NCBI GenBank assembly: GCA_964496975.1
Contig: CAZCBN010000098.1
Coordinates: 1-12,531 of the forward strand
Source of the DNA: CAZCBN01 sp964496975
Lineage (GTDB): Bacteria > Planctomycetota > Phycisphaerae > Phycisphaerales > UBA1924
DNA length: 12,531 bases
Direction of reading: 5' to 3'
Of this stretch, positions 1-7,978 are shown piece by piece (position 1 is the stretch's first letter; the number at the start of each line of letters is the position of its first letter). The position numbers were made by a program, and so were the translations under genes. The notes under the pieces are model-generated. The model did no database searches and was not told the DNA's origin. It worked only from the letters and a program-made list of their open reading frames with translations.

Positions 1-10
1 GGGCCAGCCG

Positions 11-946
11 ATGAGGCCAACGGCCCGCCATCGCCACGCCGAGGGACGCCGCGGCCTCTGCGCCACGCGCCGGCCCGGCTTTGTCCTGCCGATGGTCATC
101 CTGCTCGTGCTCGTCGTGGGCCTCACCGCCGCGATCATGCTCGAGCGCTACATCGCCCAGGCCCGCGACATCGGCCGCCAGGCCGACGCCTACCGCGTCC
201 ACCACGCCGTCCGCGGCATCCAAGAAGTCCTGAACGCCTGGCTCCGCCAGCAGACCGCCGCCGCCTTCCGCGACCTGCTCGACGAGGACGGCCTCGCCGT
301 CACGATCGACCCGGGCGACGGCACCGAGCTCGAGCTCCGCTTCGCCGATGCGCAGGGCGGCCTGCTCGTGTCCGACGTCGGCGTGAGCGAGGACGTCGCG
401 CTGGACCTGCGCGAGGCGGGCGAGGCCCTGGTCCGCCGCTTCGGGCCCGAGCGGTCGCTGGAGTTTTTGCGCCGCGACGGGCCCGCCGAGATCAGCGTTC
501 ACTCGGCCCCGCGCGAGGTGCTGGTCGCGCTCATCGAGGCCGTCACCGACGGCGACGCCGCCAGCGCCGTCGTCGCGAGCCTGCTGGAGGCGAGCGAGGA
601 CGACGAGGCCCTGGACCGCCAGCGCCTGGGCGAGCTGCTGAGCGACCCCTCGCTCCCTTCCGAGGCCCGCGCGAAACTCACCCGGCTCTTGACCACAGAC
701 CCCCTCCTCTACCGCATGGACATCACGGTGCGGCAGCGGCTGGTCGCCGGGCCGCGGGGCATCGTCTCCCGGTTCGAGGCGCTGCTGCTGCTGCCCGAGG
801 CCCGGCGCCGCGCGCTCGACAACACGCCGACCTTTGAAAGGCCCCCGCCCTTCCTCTGGTGGCGCGAGCTCCCGCTCGACGCGCCCCCGATCGTCCCGCC
901 CCGCGGCCCGGGCCGCGGGGCCGCTGGCAGCCGCGGGCGGGCCTGA
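11..946 (+). CDS. gspK: GspK-like minor pseudopilin (type II secretion)
   Basis: Probable tip component of the type II secretion pseudopilus in the inner membrane and periplasm. Visible in the 311-residue product: a basic leader ending in RRPG at residues 20-23, then a hydrophobic helix at about 24-43 starting FVLPMVILLV. This is a prepilin-peptidase site with cleavage expected after Gly23. The residue at +5 of the mature protein is Met, not the Glu of ordinary pilins; loss of Glu5 is a known GspK trait. A segment at about 160-180 (EISVHSAPREVLVALIEAV) resembles the family's 'N-x-N-T-A-P-x-E-V-L' region, followed by an acidic helical domain. The length is in the GspK range. No good Shine-Dalgarno sequence precedes the ATG, and the frame is open to the window edge, so the true start could be further left. 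It is first of a run of same-strand secretion genes. Another minor pseudopilin is possible but less likely. Confidence 0.72.
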   Translation: MRPTARHRHAEGRRGLCATRRPGFVLPMVILLVLVVGLTAAIMLERYIAQARDIGRQADAYRVHHAVRGIQEVLNAWLRQQTAAAFRDLLDEDGLAVTIDPGDGTELELRFADAQGGLLVSDVGVSEDVALDLREAGEALVRRFGPERSLEFLRRDGPAEISVHSAPREVLVALIEAVTDGDAASAVVASLLEASEDDEALDRQRLGELLSDPSLPSEARAKLTRLLTTDPLLYRMDITVRQRLVAGPRGIVSRFEALLLLPEARRRALDNTPTFERPPPFLWWRELPLDAPPIVPPRGPGRGAAGSRGRA

Positions 947-1090
947 CGCCTCGCCCGTGGGGCGTCCCGTGTGGTGCGTCCGGGCGGCGCGGGCCGAAAT
1001 GCTTAAAGTCTCGCCGCAGGGAGCATCTCGGCGGGGGCCGGCCTCGGGGTCGCCGGGCCCGGCCGCACCGGAACGACAAGGAAGCCGACC

Positions 1091-2002
1091 ATGGCCTCGC
1101 GAGCAACAACCAAGGAGCAGGCCCGCGTCGCGGCCCGGGCGGGGCTGGTGGCGACGCTCCTCGCCGGCGTGGCCGCGGCGGGGGTGCTGGGCCTGGGCGG
1201 CAGCCTGCCCCTGGGCGGTGCGGCGGGCGGCTCCGGGGGCGAGACCCCCACCGACTGGGCCAAGACCTTCGAAGAAACCCGGGCCCGCGTCATCGCCGAG
1301 GCGACCAAGGCCGCCGCCGCCGGCTCGGCCGAGCCCGCCACGCTGCCCTTCGACCCCATCGGCACCGCCATGCGGGTGCAGATGGCGAGCAACGTGAAGC
1401 CCCCCGAGCCCCCGCCCGCCCCCGAGCAGGCGGGCGAGCAGGCCCCGACGCCGGGCGCAGACCCCGCCGTGGCCGAGGCCGAGCAGGCCCCCGCCGCCGA
1501 CATCGCCTTCCTGGGCGTGGTGCGCGCGGGCGCGGCCCGGCTCGCCCTGCTGAATGTCGAGGGCTCGCAGCGCGTGCTGGGCGAGGGCCGCACACGGATC
1601 TTCCCGCGCGAGGGGCAAGACGCCCTGCGCGTGAAGGTGATCCGCGTGGAGGACGAACGCGTCGCGGTCGAGGTGGACGGCGTGGTGGCGATGGTCACCC
1701 GGGCCGCGCGGGCCACGGGCGCGGTCTCCACCGCAACGGCGAAGGCCGCGCCGCGGGCCCCGGTCGCCGCAGGCACGCCCGCCGCCAAGCCGGGCGCGGG
1801 CGCCGACGCACGGCAAGAGGCGCTGCAACGCCTGCTCGGCGAGCGCCCAAAGCAAGAAGACTTCCGCGGCCACGACGGCCAGCCCGACCGCGAGGCGTAC
1901 ATTGCCGCCATCCGCGAGTGGAGCGAGCGCCGCCGCGAGCTGCTCGCGCGGAGCGAGAGCGAGTGGGCCGGCGAGACGGTCCGGCCGCAGGAGCCGCAGT
2001 AA
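1091..2002 (+). CDS. Single-pass GspC/PilP-like secretion protein
   Basis: 303-residue protein with a short cytoplasmic N-terminus, one transmembrane helix at about 16-40, a Pro/Ala/Glu-rich linker at about 100-136, and a compact beta-rich domain at about 137-205. That domain begins IAFLGVVRAGAARLALLN and contains alternating hydrophobic strands such as VKVIRVEDERVAVEVDG. A charged C-terminal tail follows, with a second Ala/Pro linker at 206-235. This layout (membrane anchor, Pro-rich linker, small periplasmic beta domain) is that of GspC and PilP, which join the inner-membrane platform to the secretin. The assignment rests on architecture and on its place between gspK-like and gspL-like genes, not on a clear family motif. 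AAGGA lies 8 bases before the ATG. The gap from the previous gene is 144 bases, with no convincing terminator. It could also be an unrelated lineage-specific subunit. Confidence 0.55.
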   Translation: MASRATTKEQARVAARAGLVATLLAGVAAAGVLGLGGSLPLGGAAGGSGGETPTDWAKTFEETRARVIAEATKAAAAGSAEPATLPFDPIGTAMRVQMASNVKPPEPPPAPEQAGEQAPTPGADPAVAEAEQAPAADIAFLGVVRAGAARLALLNVEGSQRVLGEGRTRIFPREGQDALRVKVIRVEDERVAVEVDGVVAMVTRAARATGAVSTATAKAAPRAPVAAGTPAAKPGAGADARQEALQRLLGERPKQEDFRGHDGQPDREAYIAAIREWSERRRELLARSESEWAGETVRPQEPQ

Positions 2003-2050
2003 ACCCCGACCGGCTCCCCCCCCGGGACCACGACGGCGCATGGAGACGCG

Positions 2051-3712
2051 GTGAGCGCACGAGTGCTGTACATCTCGCGGGTGGACCGCGGAGCCCAGAT
2101 CGTCGGGGCCCGCCTGGTGGGCCCCACCCTGGACGCCGCGTGGACGGCCCCCGCCGCCGCCGAGGGCGACGCGGAGCCCCGGGCCGACGAGGCCGCGCGG
2201 CTCGCCGAATGGGCCGCGGCGACGCTCGCGGGCAAGCCCGACCCCAAGCGGATCGATCGGCTCGTGCTGGACGCCAGCGGGGCGGTGTGCTCGTGGGTGC
2301 GCGCGCCCTCGGCCGATGCCCGGCTCATCGCGGCGATGGTGGAGCAAGACACCGCCGGCGGCCGGTCGGACGACACGGGCGATGACTTCGGCGGGGCGGG
2401 GCGCTTCCCTGACTTGCCGGGGGAGCTGGCGATTGAGCCGATGGGGGCACCGCTTGAGGGGATGCCCGAGGCGGGATCAGCCGATGCGGGCCCGCGGCGA
2501 TTTGGGGTGTTTGTCGGTCCCGATGTGCCGGCTCGGGCGGTGCTCGACGCCCTGGATGGGGGAGGACTCGACGTCGGCGCCGCGGTCTCGATCTGGCACG
2601 CGATGGCCGCCGCGTGGGACCCCGGCGTGCGCGCGGCGGCGGCGGCGGGCTCGCGGGGCGAACAGGCCCACTCGGACGATGGTGCGGTCATGCAGGCCGA
2701 CGGCCTGACCGCGGTGGTGGTGAGCGATGCGGCGCTGGACCGGGTGCTGTGGTGCTGGAGCCGCGGGGGCACGTTGATCGCGGCGGGCGCGGTGGGCGCG
2801 GCCGGGGGGCGGGCGACGGCGGGGGCCACGGCGCGGCTTTCGGCGGAGTGGCTTGCGTGGACCGCCCAGTTGGGGATTGCCCCGCAACGGGTGGTGGCGG
2901 TGTGCCCGCTGGATGCCGGGTCGGACGGTGGGGACGGGGCGACGCTGGGGTCACGGCTGGCGCGCGCGCTGCCGGAGGCGACGGTGGACGTGGTGGACGA
3001 GGGGGCGGGCGTCGGGCTGACGCTGCGGCGGTATGCGGAGGCGATGGATGCCGGGGCCGTCGCGACGGCGGCGCGGCTTGGGAGCGGGGAGGCGCTCGCG
3101 GGGCTTTCGAGCCGGGCGGGGCGGTCGCACCGGGCGATGTACCGGTGGACGGCGGCGGCGCTCGCGGCGGGGGCGGTGCTCGTGTTCGCGGGGGCGTGGC
3201 GGCTTTCGGAGGCGGCGGCGGAGATCGCGACGCGGACGGAGCGGCTCGCGGAGGCGCGGCGGGAGGCGCTCGCGGCGGTGAAGCCGGACCTGGCGCGCGA
3301 CGCGTTCTGGCGGAAGAACCTGTCGGACGAGGTGGAGGGGCTGCGGCGGGCGAACGCCACGGCGGGTGCGGAGGAAGAGGGCTCTCGCCGCGCGATCCTG
3401 GAAGAGTTGGAGACGCTGTCGCTGGTGCTGGCGAGCGATCAGACGCGGATCGAGACGATCACGGTGAACGACTACGCGGTGGCGTTCATCGCGACGGTGC
3501 CGGACACGCAGGCGGTGGAGGGGCTGCAGCAGGCGCTGCGGTCGGTGGCGGGGTCTGCGGTGGTTTGGGAGCGGCTTTCGGCGACGGACTCTGGGGGCCG
3601 CAAGCGGGTGAACGGGACGGGGACGTGGGCGGTGCCTTCGGGGCGGAGCGCGTCGGGGACGGGCGGGGCTGGTGCTGGCGCGACGGCCTCGGCGGGCGGG
3701 GGGGCACGATGA
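2051..3712 (+). CDS. gspL: GspL-like inner-membrane platform protein (PilM/PilN type)
   Basis: 553-residue protein with a long cytoplasmic N-terminal half, a transmembrane helix at about 366-385, a predicted coiled coil at about 386-440 (alternating Ala/Glu/Arg heptads), and a small periplasmic alpha/beta domain at about 450-515. The last domain shows the pattern TITVNDYAVAFIATVPDTQ followed by an amphipathic helix, as in PilN and the GspL C-terminus. The C-terminal 40 residues are a Gly/Ala/Ser-rich tail, probably disordered. In the known system GspL binds the ATPase GspE on the cytoplasmic side and GspM through the periplasmic domain. The N-terminal half is poorly conserved here and I cannot point to actin-fold motifs. 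The start chosen is GTG at 2051, which has GGAG five bases upstream; no in-frame ATG is better placed. The stop overlaps the next start (ATGA). Base use changes from C-rich to G-rich third positions inside this gene. Confidence 0.62.
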   Translation: MSARVLYISRVDRGAQIVGARLVGPTLDAAWTAPAAAEGDAEPRADEAARLAEWAAATLAGKPDPKRIDRLVLDASGAVCSWVRAPSADARLIAAMVEQDTAGGRSDDTGDDFGGAGRFPDLPGELAIEPMGAPLEGMPEAGSADAGPRRFGVFVGPDVPARAVLDALDGGGLDVGAAVSIWHAMAAAWDPGVRAAAAAGSRGEQAHSDDGAVMQADGLTAVVVSDAALDRVLWCWSRGGTLIAAGAVGAAGGRATAGATARLSAEWLAWTAQLGIAPQRVVAVCPLDAGSDGGDGATLGSRLARALPEATVDVVDEGAGVGLTLRRYAEAMDAGAVATAARLGSGEALAGLSSRAGRSHRAMYRWTAAALAAGAVLVFAGAWRLSEAAAEIATRTERLAEARREALAAVKPDLARDAFWRKNLSDEVEGLRRANATAGAEEEGSRRAILEELETLSLVLASDQTRIETITVNDYAVAFIATVPDTQAVEGLQQALRSVAGSAVVWERLSATDSGGRKRVNGTGTWAVPSGRSASGTGGAGAGATASAGGGAR

Positions 3713-4305
3713 GCGAGCGGCCGATGGACACGGCCCGCGCGTCGCTGGACGCGGACCTGCGGTTTGAGCGGGCGGCGGCGGCGGCGAGCGCGGAGCGGCG
3801 GAACCGGCCCCGGTCGCTGATCGTGGTGGCGGGGGCGGCGCTGGCGGTGGCGTGCGGGGCGCTGGGGCTTGCGGGGCTTCGGTGGAACGCGGCGCGGGCG
3901 GCGATGACGCGGGCCGAGCGGGAAGTGAAGGTCGTGCGGGAGCTGGGGGAGGAGTACGTGGCGCTGCGGGCGCGGGCCGAGCGGCGGCCCTCGGGGGAGG
4001 AGCCGGGGGAGCCCATCCCGAACCTGCTGAGCCGGATGGAGGCGCTGGGGGTCTCGGCGGGTCTGGAGCGGCCGCTGCGGCTGCCGCGGACGTCGACGAC
4101 GCAGCGGGCGAACGGGACGCAGACGGTGCGGTACCCGTACACGATCGAGGACGTCTCGCTGGAGAACGTGCTGCGGTTTGTTGAGACGGCGACGCGCGAG
4201 TTCGACCGGATGCGCGTGGCCGAGATCAAGGTGCGTCCGAGCGGGACCACGGGGTGGTCGGTCGACGTGGAGTTTGAGCGATGGGAACGGGCGCGCGGAT
4301 CTTGA
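3709..4305 (+). CDS. gspM: GspM/PilO-like inner-membrane platform protein
   Basis: 198-residue protein with a charged cytoplasmic N-terminus, one transmembrane helix at about 36-56, a coiled-coil stretch at about 60-93, and a periplasmic domain at about 103-193 with two alpha/beta repeats: LLSRMEALGVSAG before a strand, then YTIEDVSLENVLRFVETA, and last AEIKVRPSG with VDVEFERWE. This is the ferredoxin-like layout of PilO and GspM, which pair with PilN and GspL. The gene starts within the stop of the preceding one (ATGA at 3709-3712), which suggests translational coupling and a stoichiometric complex. The gene order gspL-gspM supports the call. Family assignment is by topology and context; the sequence itself is diverged. 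Confidence 0.62.
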   Translation: MSERPMDTARASLDADLRFERAAAAASAERRNRPRSLIVVAGAALAVACGALGLAGLRWNAARAAMTRAEREVKVVRELGEEYVALRARAERRPSGEEPGEPIPNLLSRMEALGVSAGLERPLRLPRTSTTQRANGTQTVRYPYTIEDVSLENVLRFVETATREFDRMRVAEIKVRPSGTTGWSVDVEFERWERARGS

Positions 4306-5198
4306 ACGTCTCGGTGCGGTGTGGTGGATGCGGCTCGGGTGCGCGCCGGTGGGGCGGGCTCGGTCGGGCGCGGGGGCGGGGGCTTGCGCTCGCGGTGATG
4401 GTGATGGCGTGCGGGGTGGCCGCGGTTGGTGTGGGGGGGTGCTCGGGGTCGAAGCGGCGGCAGTCGGCGGTGACGGCGGAGAACCACCCGGACGCGCGGG
4501 TGGCCGAGGCGGACCGCCTGGTGAAGCAGGCGCTGGACGCGGAGACGGCGGGGCGGAAGGACGACGCGCTGTCGCTGTATGTGCAGGCGATTGATACGTG
4601 GCCGGGCCTGGCGATCGCGTGGAACAACTACGGGCTGCTGCTGCTGGAGCGGGGCGAGTACGCGGACGCGGTGACGGCGTTTCAGGAGGCGGCGAACCTG
4701 GAGCCGAGCGACCCGAGGCCGGTGACGCACATCGGGCTTGCGTACTGGGAGACGGGGTGGGCGGCGCAGGCGCTGGAGTACTTTGACCGGGCGCTGACGA
4801 TCAACCCGCAGTATTTGCCGGCGCTGCGCGGGGCGGTGCGCGCGGCGGACCGGGTGCAGCGGGCGGATGAGCGGGACATTGAGCGGATCCGGCAGGCGTT
4901 GCTGCTGGAGGACGACGCGGCGTGGCGGGCGTTCTTTGAGCGGCAGCGGTACGTGTTTGAGTCCCGGTCGAGGCTGCAGGAAGAGCGGCGGGCGAAGGGG
5001 CTGGAGGATCGGACGACGCCGACGGGCGGGGGCGCGGGGAGCGGGAGCGGGAGCGGGAGTGGGTCGGGGGATCCGGCCGAGCGGTTGCCCGAGCTGGAGC
5101 CGAGCGGCGGGGTGTCGGACGGGGGGCGGCGGTCGTCGCAGACGGGGGCGAGCGGGCTTCCGGTGAGCGTGACGCCGCCGGGGGGATGGGGGCGGTAG
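4281..5198 (+). CDS. TPR lipoprotein, possible pilotin-like assembly factor
   Basis: 305-residue protein. A basic, Gly-rich N-terminus is followed by a hydrophobic stretch at about 34-52 and a lipobox-like VGGC with Cys54, so it is probably a lipoprotein with an unusually long leader. The true start could be an internal one, for instance Met40 or Met42. Three TPR-like helical pairs follow at about 75-110, 111-144 and 147-180. The best examples contain WNNYGLLLLERGEYADAVTA and HIGLAYWETGWAAQALEYF, each ending with an asparagine/proline turn. A charged helical region at 190-240 and a (GS)n linker at about 250-263 lead to a low-complexity tail. The start overlaps the gspM end by 25 bases, so it belongs to the secretion operon. 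TPR lipoproteins of the PilF/PilW type act as pilotins for secretins; that role is an inference from context. The gene ends 16 bases before the convergent ispD stop, with no visible terminator. Confidence 0.7.
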   Translation: MGTGARILNVSVRCGGCGSGARRWGGLGRARGRGLALAVMVMACGVAAVGVGGCSGSKRRQSAVTAENHPDARVAEADRLVKQALDAETAGRKDDALSLYVQAIDTWPGLAIAWNNYGLLLLERGEYADAVTAFQEAANLEPSDPRPVTHIGLAYWETGWAAQALEYFDRALTINPQYLPALRGAVRAADRVQRADERDIERIRQALLLEDDAAWRAFFERQRYVFESRSRLQEERRAKGLEDRTTPTGGGAGSGSGSGSGSGDPAERLPELEPSGGVSDGGRRSSQTGASGLPVSVTPPGGWGR

Positions 5199-5214
5199 GG
5201 GTCGGCGGCGGGGC

Positions 5215-6030
5215 TTAGAAGCGTTTGTGGGCGGCGCGTTCTTCGGGCTCTTTGAAGCCACCGATGACGCGGGCGAGGCGGGTGTCGGCGGGGCGGGTGA
5301 TCTTGATGTTGAGGGGGTCGCCCTCGATGACGAGGACGGGGTGGCCCAGGCGCTCCACGAGGCCGGCGTCGTCGGTGCTGTCCAGGTTGCTCTGGGCGTA
5401 GGCGCGGCGGAGCAGCGCGGCGTCAAAGACCTGGGGCGTTTGCACGGCGACGAGGTTGGTGCGGTCCACGGTGGCGGCGACGCGGCGGGCGGTCGCGGTG
5501 GGGCTCGGCGCGCCGAGGATGGCGGCGAGCGGATCGGCCGGGCCGGCGTCGGCGAGGGGGGATGGGTCGAGCCGCTTCAGCGTGTCGGGCAGCTCCACAC
5601 CCGGGATGACGGCGGGGTGTTGCTGCGCGGCGAGGAAGAGGCGGTCGATGAGCGCGGGGCTCGTGACGGGGCGGGCGGCGTCGTGCACGGCGATGTGCGT
5701 GGCGTCGGCCGGGGCGTGGGCGAGGGCGGCGGCGACGGTCTCGTAGCGGTGGGTTTTTCCGCCGCGGCAGAGGGTGACGCCCAGCATGGAGAGACGGTCG
5801 GCGTGGCGGAGCTGGAAGGCGGCGAAGGCGGCGTCGTCGTGCGGGCCGGCGACGATGATGGCGGCGATGTCGTCGCGCGCGGTGAAGAGCTCGACGGCGC
5901 GCTGCAGGACGGGGCGGCCGCCGAGGTCTTCGTCGACCTTGGAGCGGGCGGCGTCGGCGTCGGCGAGGGGGGAGGCGGCGCGGTATCTGGAGGAGGAGCC
6001 GGCGGCGGGGATGATGACGGCGACGCGCAT
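5215..6030 (-). CDS. ispD: 2-C-methyl-D-erythritol 4-phosphate cytidylyltransferase (IspD)
   Basis: Transfers CMP from CTP to 2-C-methyl-D-erythritol 4-phosphate, the third step of the MEP pathway to isoprenoids, in the cytoplasm. The 271-residue product carries the family signatures in order: the nucleotide-binding N-terminus VIIPAAGSSSRY (residues 5-16), Lys31 in place of the usual KQY lysine followed by GGRPVL, the HDAARP motif at 116-121, VQTPQVF at 206-212, TDDAGLVE at 219-226, and NIKITRPAD at 241-249. It is somewhat longer than the usual 230 or so residues, with an insert after the N-terminal signature (about 17-29) and another at 158-192. The ATG at 6030 begins the recognisable protein. 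The frame stays open upstream, but that stretch is Pro/Ser-rich low complexity over the poly-G tract and is not real. Upstream of this start lies that tract, which may affect its expression. Confidence 0.93.
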   Translation of the reverse strand: MRVAVIIPAAGSSSRYRAASPLADADAARSKVDEDLGGRPVLQRAVELFTARDDIAAIIVAGPHDDAAFAAFQLRHADRLSMLGVTLCRGGKTHRYETVAAALAHAPADATHIAVHDAARPVTSPALIDRLFLAAQQHPAVIPGVELPDTLKRLDPSPLADAGPADPLAAILGAPSPTATARRVAATVDRTNLVAVQTPQVFDAALLRRAYAQSNLDSTDDAGLVERLGHPVLVIEGDPLNIKITRPADTRLARVIGGFKEPEERAAHKRF

Positions 6031-6106
6031 GGCGCAGGGTATTGGCGCGGGGGGGGCGGGGCGGGGACGGGGCCGCGGGGCGGTATCGGGCCGCGGGGCT
6101 TGGGGT

Positions 6107-6171
6107 GGGGGGGGGGGGGGGGGGGGGTGGGGGGGGGGGGGTTGGGGGGTGGTTGGTTTTGGGGGGGGGGG
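6107..6171. repeat. Poly-G tract, nearly pure G for about 65 bases
   Basis: Runs of 21 G (6107-6127), 13 G (6129-6141), 6 G (6144-6149) and 11 G (6161-6171), broken only by a few T residues. It lies between the ispD start and the stop of the upstream gene on the same strand, so it is poly-C in the ispD leader. Such a tract could fold into G-quadruplexes on the + strand, and homopolymers this long are prone to slippage. Its exact length is also the part of the window most likely to be wrong through sequencing error. Confidence 0.9.
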
Positions 6172-6178
6172 CGCTGGG

Positions 6179-6859
6179 TTAGTTGGGGAAGGGGATGGCG
6201 ATGCCGCGGGAGAGGTCCCAGGCGAAGTCGACGCGGGTGCCGTCGGGGAGGATGAATCGCCAGCCGATGATCGTGGGGAGGAGCTCGACGATGTAGGTGG
6301 CGGGCTGCACCGAGGTGACCTGGGTGACCTTGGAGACGAAGGCGCTGCGCATGCGCAGCTCGCGGCGGACGGTGATGGAGCCGTCTTGCTGGGGTTCAAA
6401 GAAGGTCATGTCGGCGCGGGAGAGGGAACGGCCCTGGGCCATCTCGGCGAAGAACGCCGGCATGGCTCGGTCGAGGGCCCGCATGCGGATGCGGACAGGG
6501 GCGAGCGTGAAGATGCCGGTGGTGCCTTGCTGGATGGACGAGCCGCCCTGCTCGACGGCGAGGACTTCGATCTGGTTGGTGTAGCCGCCGATCTGCGATG
6601 TGCCGAGGATCGGCGTGCTGCCGGGGCCGCCGGTGCGGGCGTCGAGGACGACGGGGCCGGGCTCGCCGGGGCCGTAGAAGAGGGGGTCGTCGATGACGGT
6701 GAGGGTGAGGTTGTTGTTGACGAGGGGGGTGCTGTTGGCGACGAGGTCGGCGACGTCGGCGAGGGAGGGGTTGGTCTGCACGACTGGGCCGGCCGGGGGG
6801 GTGAGCGGGCCGGCGAACTGGGCGGCGGCGGCGAGAGCGAGAGCAGCGGCTTGGAACAC
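6179..6859 (-). CDS. Exported Hcp-like protein, function unknown
   Basis: 226-residue product starting at GTG. AAAGG lies 6 bases upstream, and the start leads straight into a short Ala/Leu-rich signal peptide (FQAAALALAAAAQFAG). After a Pro/Asn-rich region at 20-85, the pattern resembles the Hcp family of type VI secretion tube proteins: IGGYTNQIEVLAVEQGGS at 90-107, a strand ending RIRMRALDRAMPAFFAEMAQ at about 123-142, then paired strands TVRRELRMRSAFVSKVTQV and a closing TYIVELLPTIIGWRF. Hcp proteins usually have 'IEVLS', 'LDKASP-L' and alternating strands in these places. I recognised this by eye; no other type VI gene is in the window. Signal peptides are not found on true Hcp tube subunits, so this is more likely a periplasmic or surface relative with the same beta-barrel fold. 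The poly-G tract begins 8 bases past its stop. Confidence 0.6.
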   Translation of the reverse strand: MFQAAALALAAAAQFAGPLTPPAGPVVQTNPSLADVADLVANSTPLVNNNLTLTVIDDPLFYGPGEPGPVVLDARTGGPGSTPILGTSQIGGYTNQIEVLAVEQGGSSIQQGTTGIFTLAPVRIRMRALDRAMPAFFAEMAQGRSLSRADMTFFEPQQDGSITVRRELRMRSAFVSKVTQVTSVQPATYIVELLPTIIGWRFILPDGTRVDFAWDLSRGIAIPFPN

Positions 6860-7073
6860 GGGTGACCTTTCACGGATGCGTGCTGCGTGACTCGGACGTC
6901 TCGCGGAGCGTATCGGCGGAAAAGTTGCCGGGGTTTGGGCGAGTCGCGCCGGGGCTCGGCGGGACGCGCGGACTCGCGCCGTCACGGGCGGGCAAGGGCG
7001 CGGTCGAGCGCGGTGCCGCGTGTCGGGCGCGTGGCGGCCCGGGTCCCGTCGGAAGCGTCTTCGGGCTGAGCGG

Positions 7074-7733
7074 TCAGGGGCGGCCTCGCAGATCCTCACG
7101 CAGGGCCCGCACCTCGTCGCGGATCTCGCGGAGCAGATCGTGCACCGCGATGTCCTCGGGGTCGAGGCCGGCCGCGGCGCGCGGCTGCGCGGCCGTCGCA
7201 CCGAGTCCCTCCGCGGTGCCGACAACGCGGTCGCGCTGCTCGAGCACGGCGCGACGAAACTCGCGCGGGTTTTCCAGGCCGTACAGGTGGACGGTTGCTC
7301 CGGCGGATGCGCCGCCGGCGGTTTCGATGCTGAGGTGCTCCACGTTGAACCACCGCGAGACCAGCCCCTGCGACACCGCCAGGTCCGTGACCTTATCGAG
7401 CGGGACCGCTCGCTCCCACTTCGTCAGCACGCCGCCGCTGGCGCGGAGGCTTCGCGTCGTGAGCACGCACCGGAGCGATGCGACGTAGCGCCTCGCTAGG
7501 CCGAGCAGGCCCGCGGCTCCGAGCCCGGCGGCGACGATCGCGAGGGGCACCGCGAAGCAGGGCGCGAAGACGACGAACGGCAGCGAGAGCACAACGAGCC
7601 CGATCCAGAGCACGCTGCTCCAGCCAGCGGCCAACGCCCACGCCGTGACGGGCGCGAACGTCGCACGCCAGAGAATCTGCTCGTCGCCGATCCCGGTCTC
7701 GATGCCCGCGTCTGCACCCCTCTGCGCTTGCAT
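7074..7733 (-). CDS. Membrane protein with bacterial PH domain (YdbS/DUF304-like)
   Basis: 219-residue product. A short cytoplasmic N-terminus containing DEQILWRATF is followed by two hydrophobic segments at about 27-56 and 58-80. A PH-like domain at about 81-152 then shows RRYVASLRCVLTTRSLRASG, GVLTKWERAVPLDKVTDLAV, SRWFNVEHLSIETAG and VHLYGLENPREF, the usual pattern of bPH_2 proteins. The C-terminal 30 residues (DIAVHDLLREIRDEVRALRE) look like a coiled coil. The start ATG at 7733 has AAGGA 7 bases upstream. The frame stays open as far as 8255, but that extension is antisense to the tmRNA gene and is not coding. Proteins of this group are membrane-associated and of mostly unknown role. It is divergent from ssrA; 214 bases separate it from the next gene downstream, with nothing recognisable in them. 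Confidence 0.85.
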   Translation of the reverse strand: MQAQRGADAGIETGIGDEQILWRATFAPVTAWALAAGWSSVLWIGLVVLSLPFVVFAPCFAVPLAIVAAGLGAAGLLGLARRYVASLRCVLTTRSLRASGGVLTKWERAVPLDKVTDLAVSQGLVSRWFNVEHLSIETAGGASAGATVHLYGLENPREFRRAVLEQRDRVVGTAEGLGATAAQPRAAAGLDPEDIAVHDLLREIRDEVRALREDLRGRP

Positions 7734-7978
7734 GCCCCCGTCCTTGCGAAAGTTCGTGCGGCGGTTTCGCGTGACTAAAGCCGGCACCGGGTGACGGAAG
7801 AGCGCCCGCGAGGAGGCCGCCCAGGGGCGTGCGAGCCCTTCGCCGCCGGGGAGCGTACTATCTCTGGTCGCGCGTCGTCTCCGGGCGTCGCGTGCTTGAC
7901 AAGTTGGGGCCGATCGGTATCGACCGGGCAGGGAATCCGTGCGGTGGCGCGTCGAGGGGCGTGTTGGCCTCGTAAAAA

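Noticed and set aside
945..966. Stem GACGCC/GGCGTC after gspK as a terminator
   Set aside because: Six-bp stem with no T run, in GC-rich DNA inside an apparent operon.
859..2385. 508-codon + strand open frame overlapping gspK and the next gene
   Set aside because: Arg/Gly/Pro-rich out-of-frame translation of the real genes, with no recognisable motif.
1003..3360. 785-codon open frame on the - strand, opposite the gspC-like and gspL-like genes
   Set aside because: Ser/Ala/Arg/Pro-rich translation without domains; a shadow caused by high GC. The + strand genes have starts, overlaps and membrane topology that fit an operon.
6031..6399. N-terminal extension of IspD on the - strand
   Set aside because: Pro/Ser-rich translation of the poly-C tract and of the neighbouring gene out of frame; IspD homology begins at 6030.
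7896..7901. TTGACA as a -35 box for ssrA
   Set aside because: It lies only 5 bases before the mature tmRNA 5' end and no -10 box fits downstream. A TACTAT at 7856-7861 could be a -10 box but has no matching -35.
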